Origin: Actimicrobium sp035984655
GTDB lineage: Bacteria > Pseudomonadota > Gammaproteobacteria > Burkholderiales > Burkholderiaceae_D
Length of the DNA stretch: 64,000 bases
Direction of reading: 5' to 3'
NCBI RefSeq assembly: GCF_035984655.1
Contig: NZ_JAXCHT010000022.1
Location: forward strand, 16,806-80,805
Shown here: positions 50,111-59,324 of the stretch, in pieces
Numbering within the stretch: the first letter of the stretch is position 1
Layout: each line of letters starts with the position of its first letter
Notes under the pieces: generated by a model
Seen by the model: the letters and a program-made list of their open reading frames with translations, nothing else
Told to the model about the DNA's origin: nothing
Databases searched by the model: none
Position numbers and translations under genes: made by a program

Positions 50111-52051
50111 TCAGTCGGGCAGATTATCGATGACAACCGGTTCGATCACATCGGCCGGAACGAAGCCAAACACGCGGCCATAAAAATACAATTCGGCCTC
50201 CAGCGCGCGGCGAATGTTTTCGGCGCGCCGGAATCCATGTGCCTCGCCTTCGAACCGGATGTACGCCACCGGCAGGCCTTTGGCGCGCACTGCGTCGTAC
50301 ATCACCTGCGCCTGCGCTGGCGGCACCACCTTGTCGTCCATGCCCTGGAACAGAATCAGCGGCGCCGACAGGCGCTCGGTAAAGTGAATCGGCGAGCGTG
50401 CCACATAGAGCGCCTGTTGCGCTGGCCACGGGCCGACCAGGCTGTCCAGATAACGCGACTCGAACTTGTGGCTGTCAGCCGCCAGCGTTTCCAGATCGCT
50501 GACGCCGTAGTAGCTCGCGCCGGCCTTGAAGTCATCGTGAAACGTTAGCGCTGCCAGCGTGGTGTAGCCGCCTGCGCTGCCGCCGCGAATCGCCAGCTGG
50601 CGAACATCGGCGGCGTTGCGCGCAACCAGGTAGCGCGCAGCATGCAACGCATCGTCGACATCGACCACGCCCCAGTTGCCATTGAGGCGTTGCCGGTAAG
50701 CGCGACCATAGCCGGTACTGCCGCCATAGTTGACGTCGACCACGGCAAAGCCGCGGCTGGTCCAGAACTGGATGGACAGATTCAGGGTGGCGCTGGCGGC
50801 AGAAGTCGGGCCACCGTGGTTGAACACCAGCAGCGGTGGTTTGGCGCCAGCCGGAGCGACAAAGTCACGATTGGCCGGGGCGTAAAAAAAGGCATGGGCG
50901 TCACGGCCGCCGGTGGTCGGGAAAGTGATGGCCTGCGGCACCGACAGATAACCCGGGTCGACCTGCAGCGAGATGGCGCGTTTGAGGATGTGGTGCGTGC
51001 GGGTGCGCAGATCGAGCCGGACCACGGCGTCCGACAGCGTCGGCGCACCGCCGATGAACACCACGAAATCGGTGCCGACCTTGAGGTCGCTGATCTTGCG
51101 AAACGGTGTGGCAATCTCGTCCAGCACGCCGGATTCAGGATCAAGGATGGCCAGATGCCAGTCGCCATCCTGTGCGTAGCTGCACACGATGCGACCATCG
51201 CCATCGAAACCGTAGGTCGAGATACCAAGCACCCAGAGCGGCCGGCCAAACTCGGCTGCCATTGGACACAGGGCCTGTGCGGCGCCGCCGCGCCGGCGGT
51301 ACAGATTCCACCAGCCGCTTCGTTCAGAGATGAAATGCAGTTCACCGGCGGGCGACCAGGTTGGCTGGAACACCGGATCGTCGATGCCGCCGGCGATCGC
51401 GCTGGCCGGCGCAAGCGTGCCGTCGGGGCCGATCTCGGCGCACCACAGCACAGTGCCATCCCATGGCATGTTCGGATGGTCCCAGCTCAGCCAGGCCAGC
51501 GTGCAACCATCCGGGCTCAGGCGCGGCGCGGCATAAAAATCGCAACCTTGTTGCAGGATGGTCTGGCCGCCGTCGGCGAGGTCGATGGCCACCAGCGTAT
51601 TGACTGCCTCGCGCACACCTTCGGAATGATCTTCGCGCACACAAATCAGGCGTTGACGCCGTTCATCGAGGACGGCATCGGCAAAGCGCATCGGGCCTTC
51701 CGCCGTCAGTGGCGTCGGCGTGTCGGCACCGCGCTGGCGGAACAGGCGACCATCGGCATAGTTCGAAAAATAGATCGTGTCGCCACTGATCAGCATCGCA
51801 CCGCCGCCATATTCATGCACCCGCGTGCGGACGTTGAATCCGGCCGCGGTCAGGTCGGTGGCGGGGGCCTCGGTGTTTGCGCGCACGATGACGCTGCGGC
51901 CCTGTTCGCGCGCGCGACCTTCGATCCAGAAAATGGCATCGCCGGCGATGGCCGGTTGATCCAGTCCAACCGACTCGGCGACGATTGCCGCCGATGTAAT
52001 CGGCGAGGTCCAGCTGCCAAATGGCGCGACCTGTGATGCGTTGGTATTCAT
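50111..52051 (-). CDS. S9 prolyl-oligopeptidase-family serine peptidase
   Basis: The 646-residue product has an N-terminal beta-propeller-like part with repeated blades (for example WLSWDHPNMPWDG and FQPTWSPAGELHFISERSGW) and a C-terminal alpha/beta hydrolase domain. The catalytic serine lies in RGGSAGGYTTLAAL, the aspartate in FQGMDDKVVPPAQA and the histidine in EGEAHGFRR. This is the acylaminoacyl-peptidase branch. No signal peptide is seen, so it is probably cytoplasmic. The start at 52051 has GGGA upstream. Confidence 0.93.
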   Translation of the reverse strand: MNTNASQVAPFGSWTSPITSAAIVAESVGLDQPAIAGDAIFWIEGRAREQGRSVIVRANTEAPATDLTAAGFNVRTRVHEYGGGAMLISGDTIYFSNYADGRLFRQRGADTPTPLTAEGPMRFADAVLDERRQRLICVREDHSEGVREAVNTLVAIDLADGGQTILQQGCDFYAAPRLSPDGCTLAWLSWDHPNMPWDGTVLWCAEIGPDGTLAPASAIAGGIDDPVFQPTWSPAGELHFISERSGWWNLYRRRGGAAQALCPMAAEFGRPLWVLGISTYGFDGDGRIVCSYAQDGDWHLAILDPESGVLDEIATPFRKISDLKVGTDFVVFIGGAPTLSDAVVRLDLRTRTHHILKRAISLQVDPGYLSVPQAITFPTTGGRDAHAFFYAPANRDFVAPAGAKPPLLVFNHGGPTSAASATLNLSIQFWTSRGFAVVDVNYGGSTGYGRAYRQRLNGNWGVVDVDDALHAARYLVARNAADVRQLAIRGGSAGGYTTLAALTFHDDFKAGASYYGVSDLETLAADSHKFESRYLDSLVGPWPAQQALYVARSPIHFTERLSAPLILFQGMDDKVVPPAQAQVMYDAVRAKGLPVAYIRFEGEAHGFRRAENIRRALEAELYFYGRVFGFVPADVIEPVVIDNLPD

Positions 52052-52067
52052 GCCAGTCCCGTTCCGG

Positions 52068-52958
52068 TTATCCAAACAACTTGCCCCACATTGCCACCAC
52101 CAGCTCGATCAGGATCAGCAACACGATGTACCACTCGACCCGGTGCGAGCTTTGATAGCGCACCGTTTCGACCAGGGTTTCGGCGGTGCGCGACAGCGTG
52201 GCCAGTTTGCGATCGAGCGCGACGGCGCGTTCACGCAATTCATAATCGCCTTCGAGCCGGGCATACAAACCGTTGAGGTGCGGGTTGTCCCACAGGACAT
52301 CGGGGCGATCCATGACTTCGGCGCGTCCGGTCAGGCGATGCTCCGAGAGCAGCATGCTGCCCACGGCTTTCAACAGTTCGCTGGATTTTACTGAAAACTT
52401 GCCGTCGTCGGCGAGGTCCTGCGCCAGTGGCTCGATGCGATCGAAGTCACTGGCGGCGCGGCGTTCCTGAAACGACAGCATGGCCGCTTTGGACAGGGCT
52501 TCGGCCAGCAATTGCAGGCGTTCCAGATCGGCGCTGCGAATGCGCACCTTGGAGCCATACGGGCCTTCATCGGCTTGTCCGTCGATGGTGACCCAGACGG
52601 TTTCCTCGGTCAGCGCATCGCCGACGCCGCTCATGTTGTCGCTCAGCCCGCTGATGAGCCAGGCGCGATCGCCCGGCTCTTCGGCAAACAATGCCAGCGC
52701 GCCGTAGCGGAAAATCGCCGCCACGCCACCGCCGGGCAAACGCGTCATCCACGGTGATTGCCCGATGATGGGGATATGCCCGGTGGTGCGGATGTCGATG
52801 CGTTCGGCGATGATCAGTGCGCTGGCCTGGAAGTGGTCCAGCGCGATCAGCAGTTTGGGCGGCCGCGGTCGTGCGCTCTTTGCCATCGGCTCGCCGGTGC
52901 CTTTGTTGTCGGGTGCGCGTGAGCGCGGCTTGCGGGTAGAGGGCAGCAATCGATTCAT
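52068..52958 (-). CDS. RMD1/YagE (DUF155) family protein
   Basis: The 296-residue protein matches the DUF155 family: FRYGALALFAEEPGD in the middle, a long helical stretch with EVMDRPDVLWDNPHLNGLYA and RLEGDYELRERAVALDRKLA, and the C-terminal HRVEWYIVLLILIELVVAMW membrane anchor. Eukaryotic relatives (RMD1, RMND1) act in mitochondria; the bacterial function is unknown. The start may be 52958 or the later MAKSARP codon, since neither has a strong ribosome site. Confidence 0.8.
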   Translation of the reverse strand: MNRLLPSTRKPRSRAPDNKGTGEPMAKSARPRPPKLLIALDHFQASALIIAERIDIRTTGHIPIIGQSPWMTRLPGGGVAAIFRYGALALFAEEPGDRAWLISGLSDNMSGVGDALTEETVWVTIDGQADEGPYGSKVRIRSADLERLQLLAEALSKAAMLSFQERRAASDFDRIEPLAQDLADDGKFSVKSSELLKAVGSMLLSEHRLTGRAEVMDRPDVLWDNPHLNGLYARLEGDYELRERAVALDRKLATLSRTAETLVETVRYQSSHRVEWYIVLLILIELVVAMWGKLFG

Positions 52959-53031
52959 GTTGGGTCAATGTGCATTGGGCTGTCGCCAAGATAACCGAAT
53001 TCGCAGCCCGATGCCGTCACCATCGCCGCCG

Positions 53032-54465
53032 TCATTGCGGTTCCGGCGCAATCAGCTCGACATAATCGTAGACCGCCACCAGAATTTCCTCGCCGCGTGC
53101 ATCGACATTGGCGGACAGGTGGTCGATTTCGCCGAACAGCGCATCGATACTGCGTGCGCCGCCACTGCCGTCGAACAGCCGGCTGCTACGATGGGACTCC
53201 CAGCGCTGCATCTCGTCATCCGTGAGGGTGGACGGGAAATTGCGGGCACGATAGCGAAACACCAGTTCTTCCAGCCGCGCATCGTCGAAATGCAAGCGCG
53301 CGCTCGCCAGCGCTGCCGGTGCCAGCGCACGCAGTTCGGTCAGACGGCGACGATCGCCGTTGCCGATGAAGCCGCCGTACAAATCCTCGTCGACGTCGGG
53401 GCTCGGTTCCGGCGGGCGTTCGAACACCTGCTGCCAGATATCGCTCATGTCGGGCAGGGCGGCGGCGATGTCGGCATGGTGCAGCGCCTGCGTCAGATCG
53501 ATGTTCCAACGCGTGGCCATGGCGGGCGTCAAGGTCTTCAGGTTGCCCACCACCATCGGCGATTTGTTCAGATGAATGGTTTTGATCGGCAACCGCGTCA
53601 CGCCCTCCGGCAGATCGGCCGCCTTGCTGAACAGGCGCCTGCGGATGGCGGCGGCATCGAGTTGCGCCAGCTCGCTCGGGTCGGCTGACAAATCCCAGCC
53701 AATCACTTCATTCTTGTTGGTCGGATGCACTGCAAGCGGCCACATCACCGCCAGGCAGCCATGCTCGGTCGCGAACATGCCCGACACGTGCAAAAACGGC
53801 TTGCGTGCCGGCAGGCCGATTTCGGCCATGACCCGATCTTTTTTATGCAGCGCAAAGCAGAAGTCGAACAACTTGGGTTGCTGCGTGCGAATCAGTCGCG
53901 CCAGTGCAATGGTGGCGCGCACATCGGACAACGCATCGTGGGCAGCTTCGTGGGCGATGCCATTGGCGACGGTCAGCTGTTCGAGGCGGAAGCTCGGCTT
54001 GCCGTCCTCGTGCTGCGGCCAGACGATGCCGTCCGGGCGCAATGCATGCGTCATCCGCACCACGTCGAGCAGATCCCAGCGGCCGCAACGGTTTTGCCAC
54101 TCGCGCGCATACGGATCGATCAGATTGCGCCAGAACATGAAGCGCGTGATCTCGTCATCGAACCGGATCGTGTTGTAGCCCACGCCGACCGTGCCGTCGA
54201 CACTGAAGGCTTGCTCGATGGCGGCGGCGAATTGATATTCCGGCAGTCCCCGCTCAAGGCATAGTTGCGGCGTGATCCCGGTGATCAGGCACGATTGCGG
54301 ATCGGGCAGGTAATCATTGGCGGGCTGGCAGTACAGCATGATCGGCGCACCGATTTCGTTAAGTTCGGCGTCGGTGCGAATGGCGGCAAATTGCGCCGGC
54401 CGGTCGCGCCGTGTCTGGATGCCGAAGGTTTCGTAGTCATGCCAGAGAAAGGTATGTGAAGACAT
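53032..54465 (-). CDS. sbcB: exonuclease I
   Basis: Exonuclease I degrades single-stranded DNA 3' to 5' in recombination and mismatch repair. The 477-residue product has the DEDD active site: Asp and Glu in LWHDYETFG, Asp in the VGYNTIRFDDEITR region, and His/Asp in AAHDALSDVRATIALAR. The SH3-like and C-terminal helical domains follow (for example FRYRARNFPSTLTDDE). Length matches E. coli SbcB. I chose the ATG at 54465 because the conserved N-terminus begins there. Confidence 0.96.
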   Translation of the reverse strand: MSSHTFLWHDYETFGIQTRRDRPAQFAAIRTDAELNEIGAPIMLYCQPANDYLPDPQSCLITGITPQLCLERGLPEYQFAAAIEQAFSVDGTVGVGYNTIRFDDEITRFMFWRNLIDPYAREWQNRCGRWDLLDVVRMTHALRPDGIVWPQHEDGKPSFRLEQLTVANGIAHEAAHDALSDVRATIALARLIRTQQPKLFDFCFALHKKDRVMAEIGLPARKPFLHVSGMFATEHGCLAVMWPLAVHPTNKNEVIGWDLSADPSELAQLDAAAIRRRLFSKAADLPEGVTRLPIKTIHLNKSPMVVGNLKTLTPAMATRWNIDLTQALHHADIAAALPDMSDIWQQVFERPPEPSPDVDEDLYGGFIGNGDRRRLTELRALAPAALASARLHFDDARLEELVFRYRARNFPSTLTDDEMQRWESHRSSRLFDGSGGARSIDALFGEIDHLSANVDARGEEILVAVYDYVELIAPEPQ

Positions 54466-54487
54466 CGTGATCCGATTGGTGTTGCAC

Positions 54488-54790
54488 TCAGGCAGATTTG
54501 GCCAGCAGGGTGAAATGCTCGACCACCGGTGGGCCGGCGAAGAACGGTCCGACGATCGCGCGCCATTCGGCAAAGGCGGCTGATTCGCGGAAGTCAATCG
54601 TGTGGTTTTCGAGCGTGTCCCAGTAAATCATCAGCACGTAACGCTCCGGCGACTCGATGCTTTTGTTGATCTTGAAGCCCTGAAAGCCAACCGCATTGCG
54701 GATGACCTGGTCCAGACCGCGCTGGATGGCGCTATCAAACTCGTCCTGCTTGCCGGCCTGGATGCGGATGTCAGCGATTTCGAGAATCAT
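54488..54790 (-). CDS. ABM-domain (antibiotic biosynthesis monooxygenase-like) protein
   Basis: The 100-residue ferredoxin-fold protein has the ABM pattern ILEIADIRIQAGKQDEFDSA, GFQGFKINKSIESPERYVLM and YWDTLENHTIDFRES. Such proteins are small dimeric monooxygenases or haem-degrading enzymes; the substrate here is unknown. It lies 22 bases upstream of sbcB on the same strand. Confidence 0.88.
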   Translation of the reverse strand: MILEIADIRIQAGKQDEFDSAIQRGLDQVIRNAVGFQGFKINKSIESPERYVLMIYWDTLENHTIDFRESAAFAEWRAIVGPFFAGPPVVEHFTLLAKSA

Positions 54791-54895
54791 GGTGGTCCAG
54801 TCAAAAAGTGTACGGGATGTGATTATCCCATTGAACTACTGGCGGGCGGTGCGCGTTGGCGTTAGAGTCCGGACATCCTGTCTGATTGCCTTGCC

Positions 54896-55219
54896 ATGCC
54901 CCGTCCCCACCACCACGTCTACGTGATCGAACTTTCGCCCGATGTGCTGTACGAGGCGCGCTTCAAGCGATCCAATCCGGACTACCTGCCGGGGCGGCCG
55001 TGCGTGTATGTCGGCATGACCGGCTTGAATCCGGACCTGCGCTTTGACAAGCACAAGGCCGGCATTCAATCGAACAAGTTTGTGTTCACCTACGGCCTGC
55101 GCTTGCTGCCGCACTTGTATAAAATCTACAATCCGATGCCGTACCACGCCGCGCGCGATATGGAAGTCGAAGTGGCGATCGGATTGCGCGAAGCCGGCTA
55201 TGGCGTCTGGCAGGCATGA
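54896..55219 (+). CDS. small GIY-YIG-like protein
   Basis: The 107-residue product has VYVIELSPDVL followed by CVYVGMTGLNPDLRFDKHKA, which resembles the start of a GIY-YIG nuclease domain (tyrosine, then YVG, then an arginine). The C-terminal half (YKIYNPMPYHAARDMEVEVA) ends with REAGYGVWQA. The domain is short and activity is unproven. It is followed 62 bases later by another small plus-strand gene. Confidence 0.7.
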   Translation: MPRPHHHVYVIELSPDVLYEARFKRSNPDYLPGRPCVYVGMTGLNPDLRFDKHKAGIQSNKFVFTYGLRLLPHLYKIYNPMPYHAARDMEVEVAIGLREAGYGVWQA

Positions 55220-55281
55220 AGACCACGGTATGATGCGCCCTTGATTCAGCAACAGTACGTCCGCAACAGCAAGGAAACCGC

Positions 55282-55503
55282 ATGGCCAAAATAGAAGATG
55301 TCGTCAAGCGACAAAAGGAAGGCGCCAGGTTCGTCATCACCGCGCCGATGCTCGGTGTCAGCGAACAGGAGTTCGACGTGTTGGCCAATATCTGGATCGA
55401 GGAGGGTGGTGTCGGCTTTCAGGTTGCCGGCGTGCCGCATCGGACCTGTATCGACGGCGAGTTCTTCATCAATCGGGTGACGGTGGTCAAGCTGGCGCTG
55501 TGA
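55282..55503 (+). CDS. small conserved-looking hypothetical protein
   Basis: The 73-residue product starts MAKIEDVVKRQKEGARFVIT and continues through FDVLANIWIEEGGVGFQVAG. AAGGAA lies upstream of the ATG. Alternating helix and strand tendencies suggest a compact folded protein. I recognise no family. It is next to the GIY-YIG-like gene but an operon is not certain. Confidence 0.6.
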   Translation: MAKIEDVVKRQKEGARFVITAPMLGVSEQEFDVLANIWIEEGGVGFQVAGVPHRTCIDGEFFINRVTVVKLAL

Positions 55504-55554
55504 CCCGCTGATATGACATGTTGCCGTCGCTTTCGCGATGGCAGCGGCAGACAA

Positions 55555-55588
55555 CAAAAAACCCACCGGACCAAAGTCAGGTGGGTTT
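55555..55588 (-). terminator. intrinsic terminator after tRNA-Lys
   Basis: On the minus strand a perfect 9-base stem (55580-55588 with 55559-55567, 12-base loop) runs into a T tract. It lies 12 bases past the tRNA 3' end and also just past the end of the convergent small gene. Confidence 0.85.
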
Positions 55589-55599
55589 CATGATATTCG

Positions 55600-55675
55600 T
55601 GGTAGGCCGTGCGGGATTCGAACCTGCGACCAACGGATTAAAAGTCCGCTGCTCTACCAGCTGAGCTAACGACCC
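55600..55675 (-). tRNA. tRNA-Lys (anticodon TTT)
   Basis: A 76-base cloverleaf on the minus strand starts GGGTCGTTAGCTCAGCTGGT and has an anticodon loop CTTTTAA giving anticodon TTT, a T-loop GGTTCGAATCC and an encoded CCA end. The acceptor stem contains two G-T wobble pairs (positions 1-72 and 4-69). It sits between the Tol-Pal operon and a terminator. Confidence 0.97.
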
Positions 55676-55792
55676 GAAAGAACGAGATTATAAGAACTAT
55701 GACCTCGTCTGTCAAACGCTGCGGCAAGATTACGGGAACTATTTTGCCTGTGACTCAACTTTTCATTGCGGCCGGCGAACCGGATGCTGCTG

Positions 55793-56560
55793 TTATTTCA
55801 GTACCGCGAGTCGTTCTTTGGCTGTTTGCGCAGCCGGCGTATTCGGATACTGTGCAACCAGGCTCTCAAGCGCCTTTTTCGCCGCCGAGCGTTCTTTCAG
55901 TTCGGCGTAGCTGCTGGCGATGTTGAGCAAGGCATCCGCTGCCTTCGGACTGTCCGGGTAGGTTTTGACGACCACCTGTTGCGCGGTGATGGCATTGCGA
56001 TAGTCGCGTTGCGCGTAGTAGGCCGTACCCAGAAAATACTGCGCCGATGGGGCGAACCCGGATTGCGGGTAGCGCCGCATGAAGTCGACAAATTGCGCAC
56101 TGGCCGTCTTGTAATCACCTGCCTTGAACACGGATAACGCCGCATCGTAGGCCTTCTGCTCGGCTGGCTCGACATTGGTTTCCTTGCCGTCGACAGTCAG
56201 CTTTTGCGGTTCAAGCTTGCGCAAGCGGGTGTCGAGATCGACATAGAAATCCTTCTGTCGTTGCTGGGTATTGGCCAGTTCATTGGTCAACAGCTCCACT
56301 TGCCCACGCAGTTTTGCGATTTCCTGACGCAGTTGCTCGTTCTGGCCGGCGACATCAAGCAAACTGTTCTTGTCCGCTTTCGCGTCGAGTTTGCCTTCGG
56401 TCTCGCGCCGCAGCGCATCGATGCGAAGGCGTATGTCGAGCACGGCCTTGCGCGCCTCTTCATCGTCAAACAGTCCGGCCCGCGCGGGCAGGGTGAAGGA
56501 AGAAACCGCGCTGACGAGCAACGCGGCAAAGATGGTTTTTTTGAAGGGCGTCATGGTCAT
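55793..56560 (-). CDS. cpoB: cell-division coordinator CpoB (YbgF)
   Basis: The 255-residue periplasmic protein links outer-membrane constriction by Tol-Pal with septal peptidoglycan synthesis. It has a signal peptide (to PARA), an N-terminal coiled coil (about residues 40-120) that trimerises, and a C-terminal TPR domain (EQKAYDAALSVFKAGDYKTA and YPDSPKAADALLNIASSYAE). It is the last gene of the tol-pal operon, 11 bases after pal. Confidence 0.94.
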   Translation of the reverse strand: MTMTPFKKTIFAALLVSAVSSFTLPARAGLFDDEEARKAVLDIRLRIDALRRETEGKLDAKADKNSLLDVAGQNEQLRQEIAKLRGQVELLTNELANTQQRQKDFYVDLDTRLRKLEPQKLTVDGKETNVEPAEQKAYDAALSVFKAGDYKTASAQFVDFMRRYPQSGFAPSAQYFLGTAYYAQRDYRNAITAQQVVVKTYPDSPKAADALLNIASSYAELKERSAAKKALESLVAQYPNTPAAQTAKERLAVLK

Positions 56561-56571
56561 GAATCAGTGCA

Positions 56572-57099
56572 TCAATAAACGATGTCGGCGCGACGGTTTT
56601 CTGCCCATGCTGCTTCGTCACTACCCGTTGCCTTTGGTTTTTCCTTGCCCAGCGAAACTGCCTCAAGCTGGCCTTCAGGGACACCCAGCAGGCTCAGCGC
56701 CTTGCGCACGGCTTCCGAACGCTTTTGACCCAGTGCCAGATTGTATTCACGGCCACCGCGTTCATCGGTATTGCCCTGGATGATGACCTTGCGTGATTTG
56801 TTGGCGCTCAGATATTTGGCATGCGCTTCGATCACGGATTTGAACTCGTCCTTGACGGTGTAGCTGTCGTAATCAAAGTACACGCTGCGTTTGGCCAGCA
56901 CGCCTTTCGGATCATCCAGCGGATCGACGGATCCGGCATTGACCGTGTTGACCGCACGCGTGTCAACCGGCGCAGTGTTGGCGCCCGATTTCCCGCCGCG
57001 ATCTTCGACCGGTGGTTTTTCGTCAAGTTTGGTGGATGAGCATGCTGAAAACAGCATGGCGCTCATGGTGATCACGGCAAGGGTCGACAAGGTACGCAT
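56572..57099 (-). CDS. pal: peptidoglycan-associated lipoprotein Pal
   Basis: The 175-residue outer-membrane lipoprotein has the lipobox LFSAC, a linker, and an OmpA-like peptidoglycan-binding domain (VYFDYDSYTVKDEF, GNTDERGGREYNLALGQKR, SEAVRKALSLLGV). It contacts TolB and TolA during division. Length is typical. AGGAGA precedes the ATG. Confidence 0.97.
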   Translation of the reverse strand: MRTLSTLAVITMSAMLFSACSSTKLDEKPPVEDRGGKSGANTAPVDTRAVNTVNAGSVDPLDDPKGVLAKRSVYFDYDSYTVKDEFKSVIEAHAKYLSANKSRKVIIQGNTDERGGREYNLALGQKRSEAVRKALSLLGVPEGQLEAVSLGKEKPKATGSDEAAWAENRRADIVY

Positions 57100-57135
57100 G
57101 TATTTCTCCTGATGATGGTTGGGTGTGACGGTGAA

Positions 57136-58395
57136 TTATTTGATGAATGGGCCCCAGGTCGGCTCGCGAATGTCGCCAGCCTGAGTCGTAACACGTTGCT
57201 TGATCCGACCATCGACGGATACTACCGCAAGCGACCCACGGCGGCCCGATTCGGTGGCGTACATGATGTATTTGCCGTTTGGCGAAAAGCTCGGTGACTC
57301 ATCTTTGGTCGTATCTGACAAGCGCAGCTCCTGGCCATTGGACAGGTCCAGTGCGAACAGCTGGAAGCTGCCGTCGCGCCGCGAAATGTAGGCCAGCGTC
57401 TTGCCATCCGGCGACACGCGCGGGCTGATGTTGTAGGCGCCCTTGAAGGTGACGCGCTGTGGCTCGCCGCCGCTGGCGCTCATCTTGTAAATTTGTGGTC
57501 CGCCGCTGCGGTCACTGGTGAAGTAAATCGTCTGCCCATCAGCGGAGAATTGCGGTTCGGTGTCAATGCCGCTGGTGTTGGTCAGGCGTCGCAGTCCACT
57601 GCCATCTGCATTGACGATGTACGACTGGGTCAGGCCATCACGCGACAAGGCGACAGCCAGACGGGTGCCGTCGGGAGACCACGATGGCGCGGAATTGCTG
57701 CCCTTGTAGTTGGCCAGCACGGTGCGTTGCCGCGTGACCAGATTCTGAATGTAAATGACCGGCTTCCGGTTCTCGAACGAGACATACGCGACCTTGGTGC
57801 CGTCCGGCGACCAGGCTGGTGAAATGATCGGCTCGTTGGAGCGCAGCGCGACGTTGATGTCTTCGCCATCGGCATCGGCAACTTCCAGGCGATATTCCTT
57901 CCCGGACTTGGTCACATAGGCGATCCGGGTGGCGAACGCACCGCGTGCACCGGTCAGCTTTTCAAAAATATCGTCGGCGATCTTGTGTGCGGTGACACGT
58001 GTTCGGGCTTCCGGCGCAGCCAGCGACAAGGCCGACAGCGAGGCGCTCTTGACCGTATCGAGCAGGCGATAGCGCACGTCGTAACGGCCATCGGCGAGTT
58101 TTTGCACGCTGCCAACCACCAGCGCATCGGCGCCGCGCGATTTCCAGTCGCCGTAGTTGATCGCCGCGGTCTCGGACAAGGTGGCGTTGGCATCGATGAT
58201 TTTGAACAGTCCGCTGCGTGCCAGATCTTCCTTGATGATGGCACTGACTTGCGCAGGGGCGATGGATTCGTCGGCAAAGCCGGCAATCGCGATCGGAATC
58301 TGATTGGCGCCGACGCCGGAGATATCGATACGCAGTTGCGCATCGGCGGCGTTGGTGAGCAACAGGGCGAAGGTGGCGATGAATAGTTTTTTCAT
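57136..58395 (-). CDS. tolB: Tol-Pal system translocation protein TolB
   Basis: The 419-residue periplasmic protein has a signal peptide (LFIATFALLLTNAADA), an N-terminal domain with IPIAIAGF, and a six-blade propeller with repeated SPDG-type turns (ISPAWSPDGTKVAYVSFENR, SAPSWSPDGTRLAVALSRDG, FSPNGKYIMYATESGRRG). It binds Pal. The ATG at 58395 is used because a longer frame lacks a signal peptide at its start. Confidence 0.97.
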   Translation of the reverse strand: MKKLFIATFALLLTNAADAQLRIDISGVGANQIPIAIAGFADESIAPAQVSAIIKEDLARSGLFKIIDANATLSETAAINYGDWKSRGADALVVGSVQKLADGRYDVRYRLLDTVKSASLSALSLAAPEARTRVTAHKIADDIFEKLTGARGAFATRIAYVTKSGKEYRLEVADADGEDINVALRSNEPIISPAWSPDGTKVAYVSFENRKPVIYIQNLVTRQRTVLANYKGSNSAPSWSPDGTRLAVALSRDGLTQSYIVNADGSGLRRLTNTSGIDTEPQFSADGQTIYFTSDRSGGPQIYKMSASGGEPQRVTFKGAYNISPRVSPDGKTLAYISRRDGSFQLFALDLSNGQELRLSDTTKDESPSFSPNGKYIMYATESGRRGSLAVVSVDGRIKQRVTTQAGDIREPTWGPFIK

Positions 58396-58402
58396 GGGCA
58401 GA

Positions 58403-59323
58403 TCAATTTTTCGGTTTGTGAGACACGGTAAAGCCAGACGGCGCGATACCCGATTTGTCAGGGGGGAACGGTTGCGATTTTTCAATCGCACGTGACACTG
58501 CTTCGTCGAAACCGGGCAAGCCGGAGGATTTCACTTTTCTGATCCCGCGTACCGATCCATCCGGTAACAGATCGACAGCGTACTCGACCGCGGGATTGCC
58601 TTCTGTGTCTTCGGGCACATTGAAAACGGTATTCGATTTGATCTTTGCGCCGACTTTCTGGATATAACTCGGGTCACCACGCGGCCCCTGGCTTTTCGGC
58701 GCGTCACCGGAGCCACCGGTGCCGACCGCGGCGCCGCCGGCAATGCGGCGCATTTCTTCATCGCGAATTTTCGCCAGCTTCTTGTTGTCCAGGTCATCGG
58801 TCTTGCGCTTCTTGTCGAGCTCGGCTTTCTTGAGCTCGGCGTCAAGTTTGGCTTTCTCAGTCTTCTCCTTGTCGAGTTTTGCCTGCTCCAGCTTGACCTT
58901 GTCCTGTTTGTCCTTCTCGAGCCGCTTCTCGTCGGCCTGCTTTTTCAGCTTCTGCTCGCGCTCTTCCTCGAGGCGTTCTTTCAACTGTTCGGCCTTGCGC
59001 TTTTTCTCCTGCTCCAGCGCGATGTCGGGATCGACCGGCTTCACCAACGGCGTTGGCGGCTCGACCTTTGGAATCGGTTTGGGCGTTGGCGCGGGTTTCT
59101 CTTCCGCTTGCGGTTTTGGTTCCGGGCGTGCAAGCGGCGCCGCCTCGCGTATCTGGGGACTCCACACTTCTGCTTCGACGGCAATAGGGGTTTCGTTTTG
59201 CCAGCGCACACCGATCCACAGGAAGGCCAGCAACACGGCATGCATGGCCGCGGCCAATGCGATCGCGCGTGCTCGCCCGGGTTCTCGCGGAACCGAAGGA
59301 GGTGTGCCGTCTTTCATCGGCAT
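58403..59323 (-). CDS. tolA: Tol-Pal system protein TolA
   Basis: The 306-residue protein spans the envelope: a single N-terminal membrane helix (AIALAAAMHAVLLAFLWIGV), a long Lys/Glu/Ala-rich helical domain (about residues 80-200) and a TonB-like C-terminal domain (AVEYAVDLLPDGSVRGIRKV). The start at 59323 is one base past the tolR stop. It connects the TolQR motor with TolB and Pal. Confidence 0.95.
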   Translation of the reverse strand: MPMKDGTPPSVPREPGRARAIALAAAMHAVLLAFLWIGVRWQNETPIAVEAEVWSPQIREAAPLARPEPKPQAEEKPAPTPKPIPKVEPPTPLVKPVDPDIALEQEKKRKAEQLKERLEEEREQKLKKQADEKRLEKDKQDKVKLEQAKLDKEKTEKAKLDAELKKAELDKKRKTDDLDNKKLAKIRDEEMRRIAGGAAVGTGGSGDAPKSQGPRGDPSYIQKVGAKIKSNTVFNVPEDTEGNPAVEYAVDLLPDGSVRGIRKVKSSGLPGFDEAVSRAIEKSQPFPPDKSGIAPSGFTVSHKPKN

Positions 59324-59324
59324 G

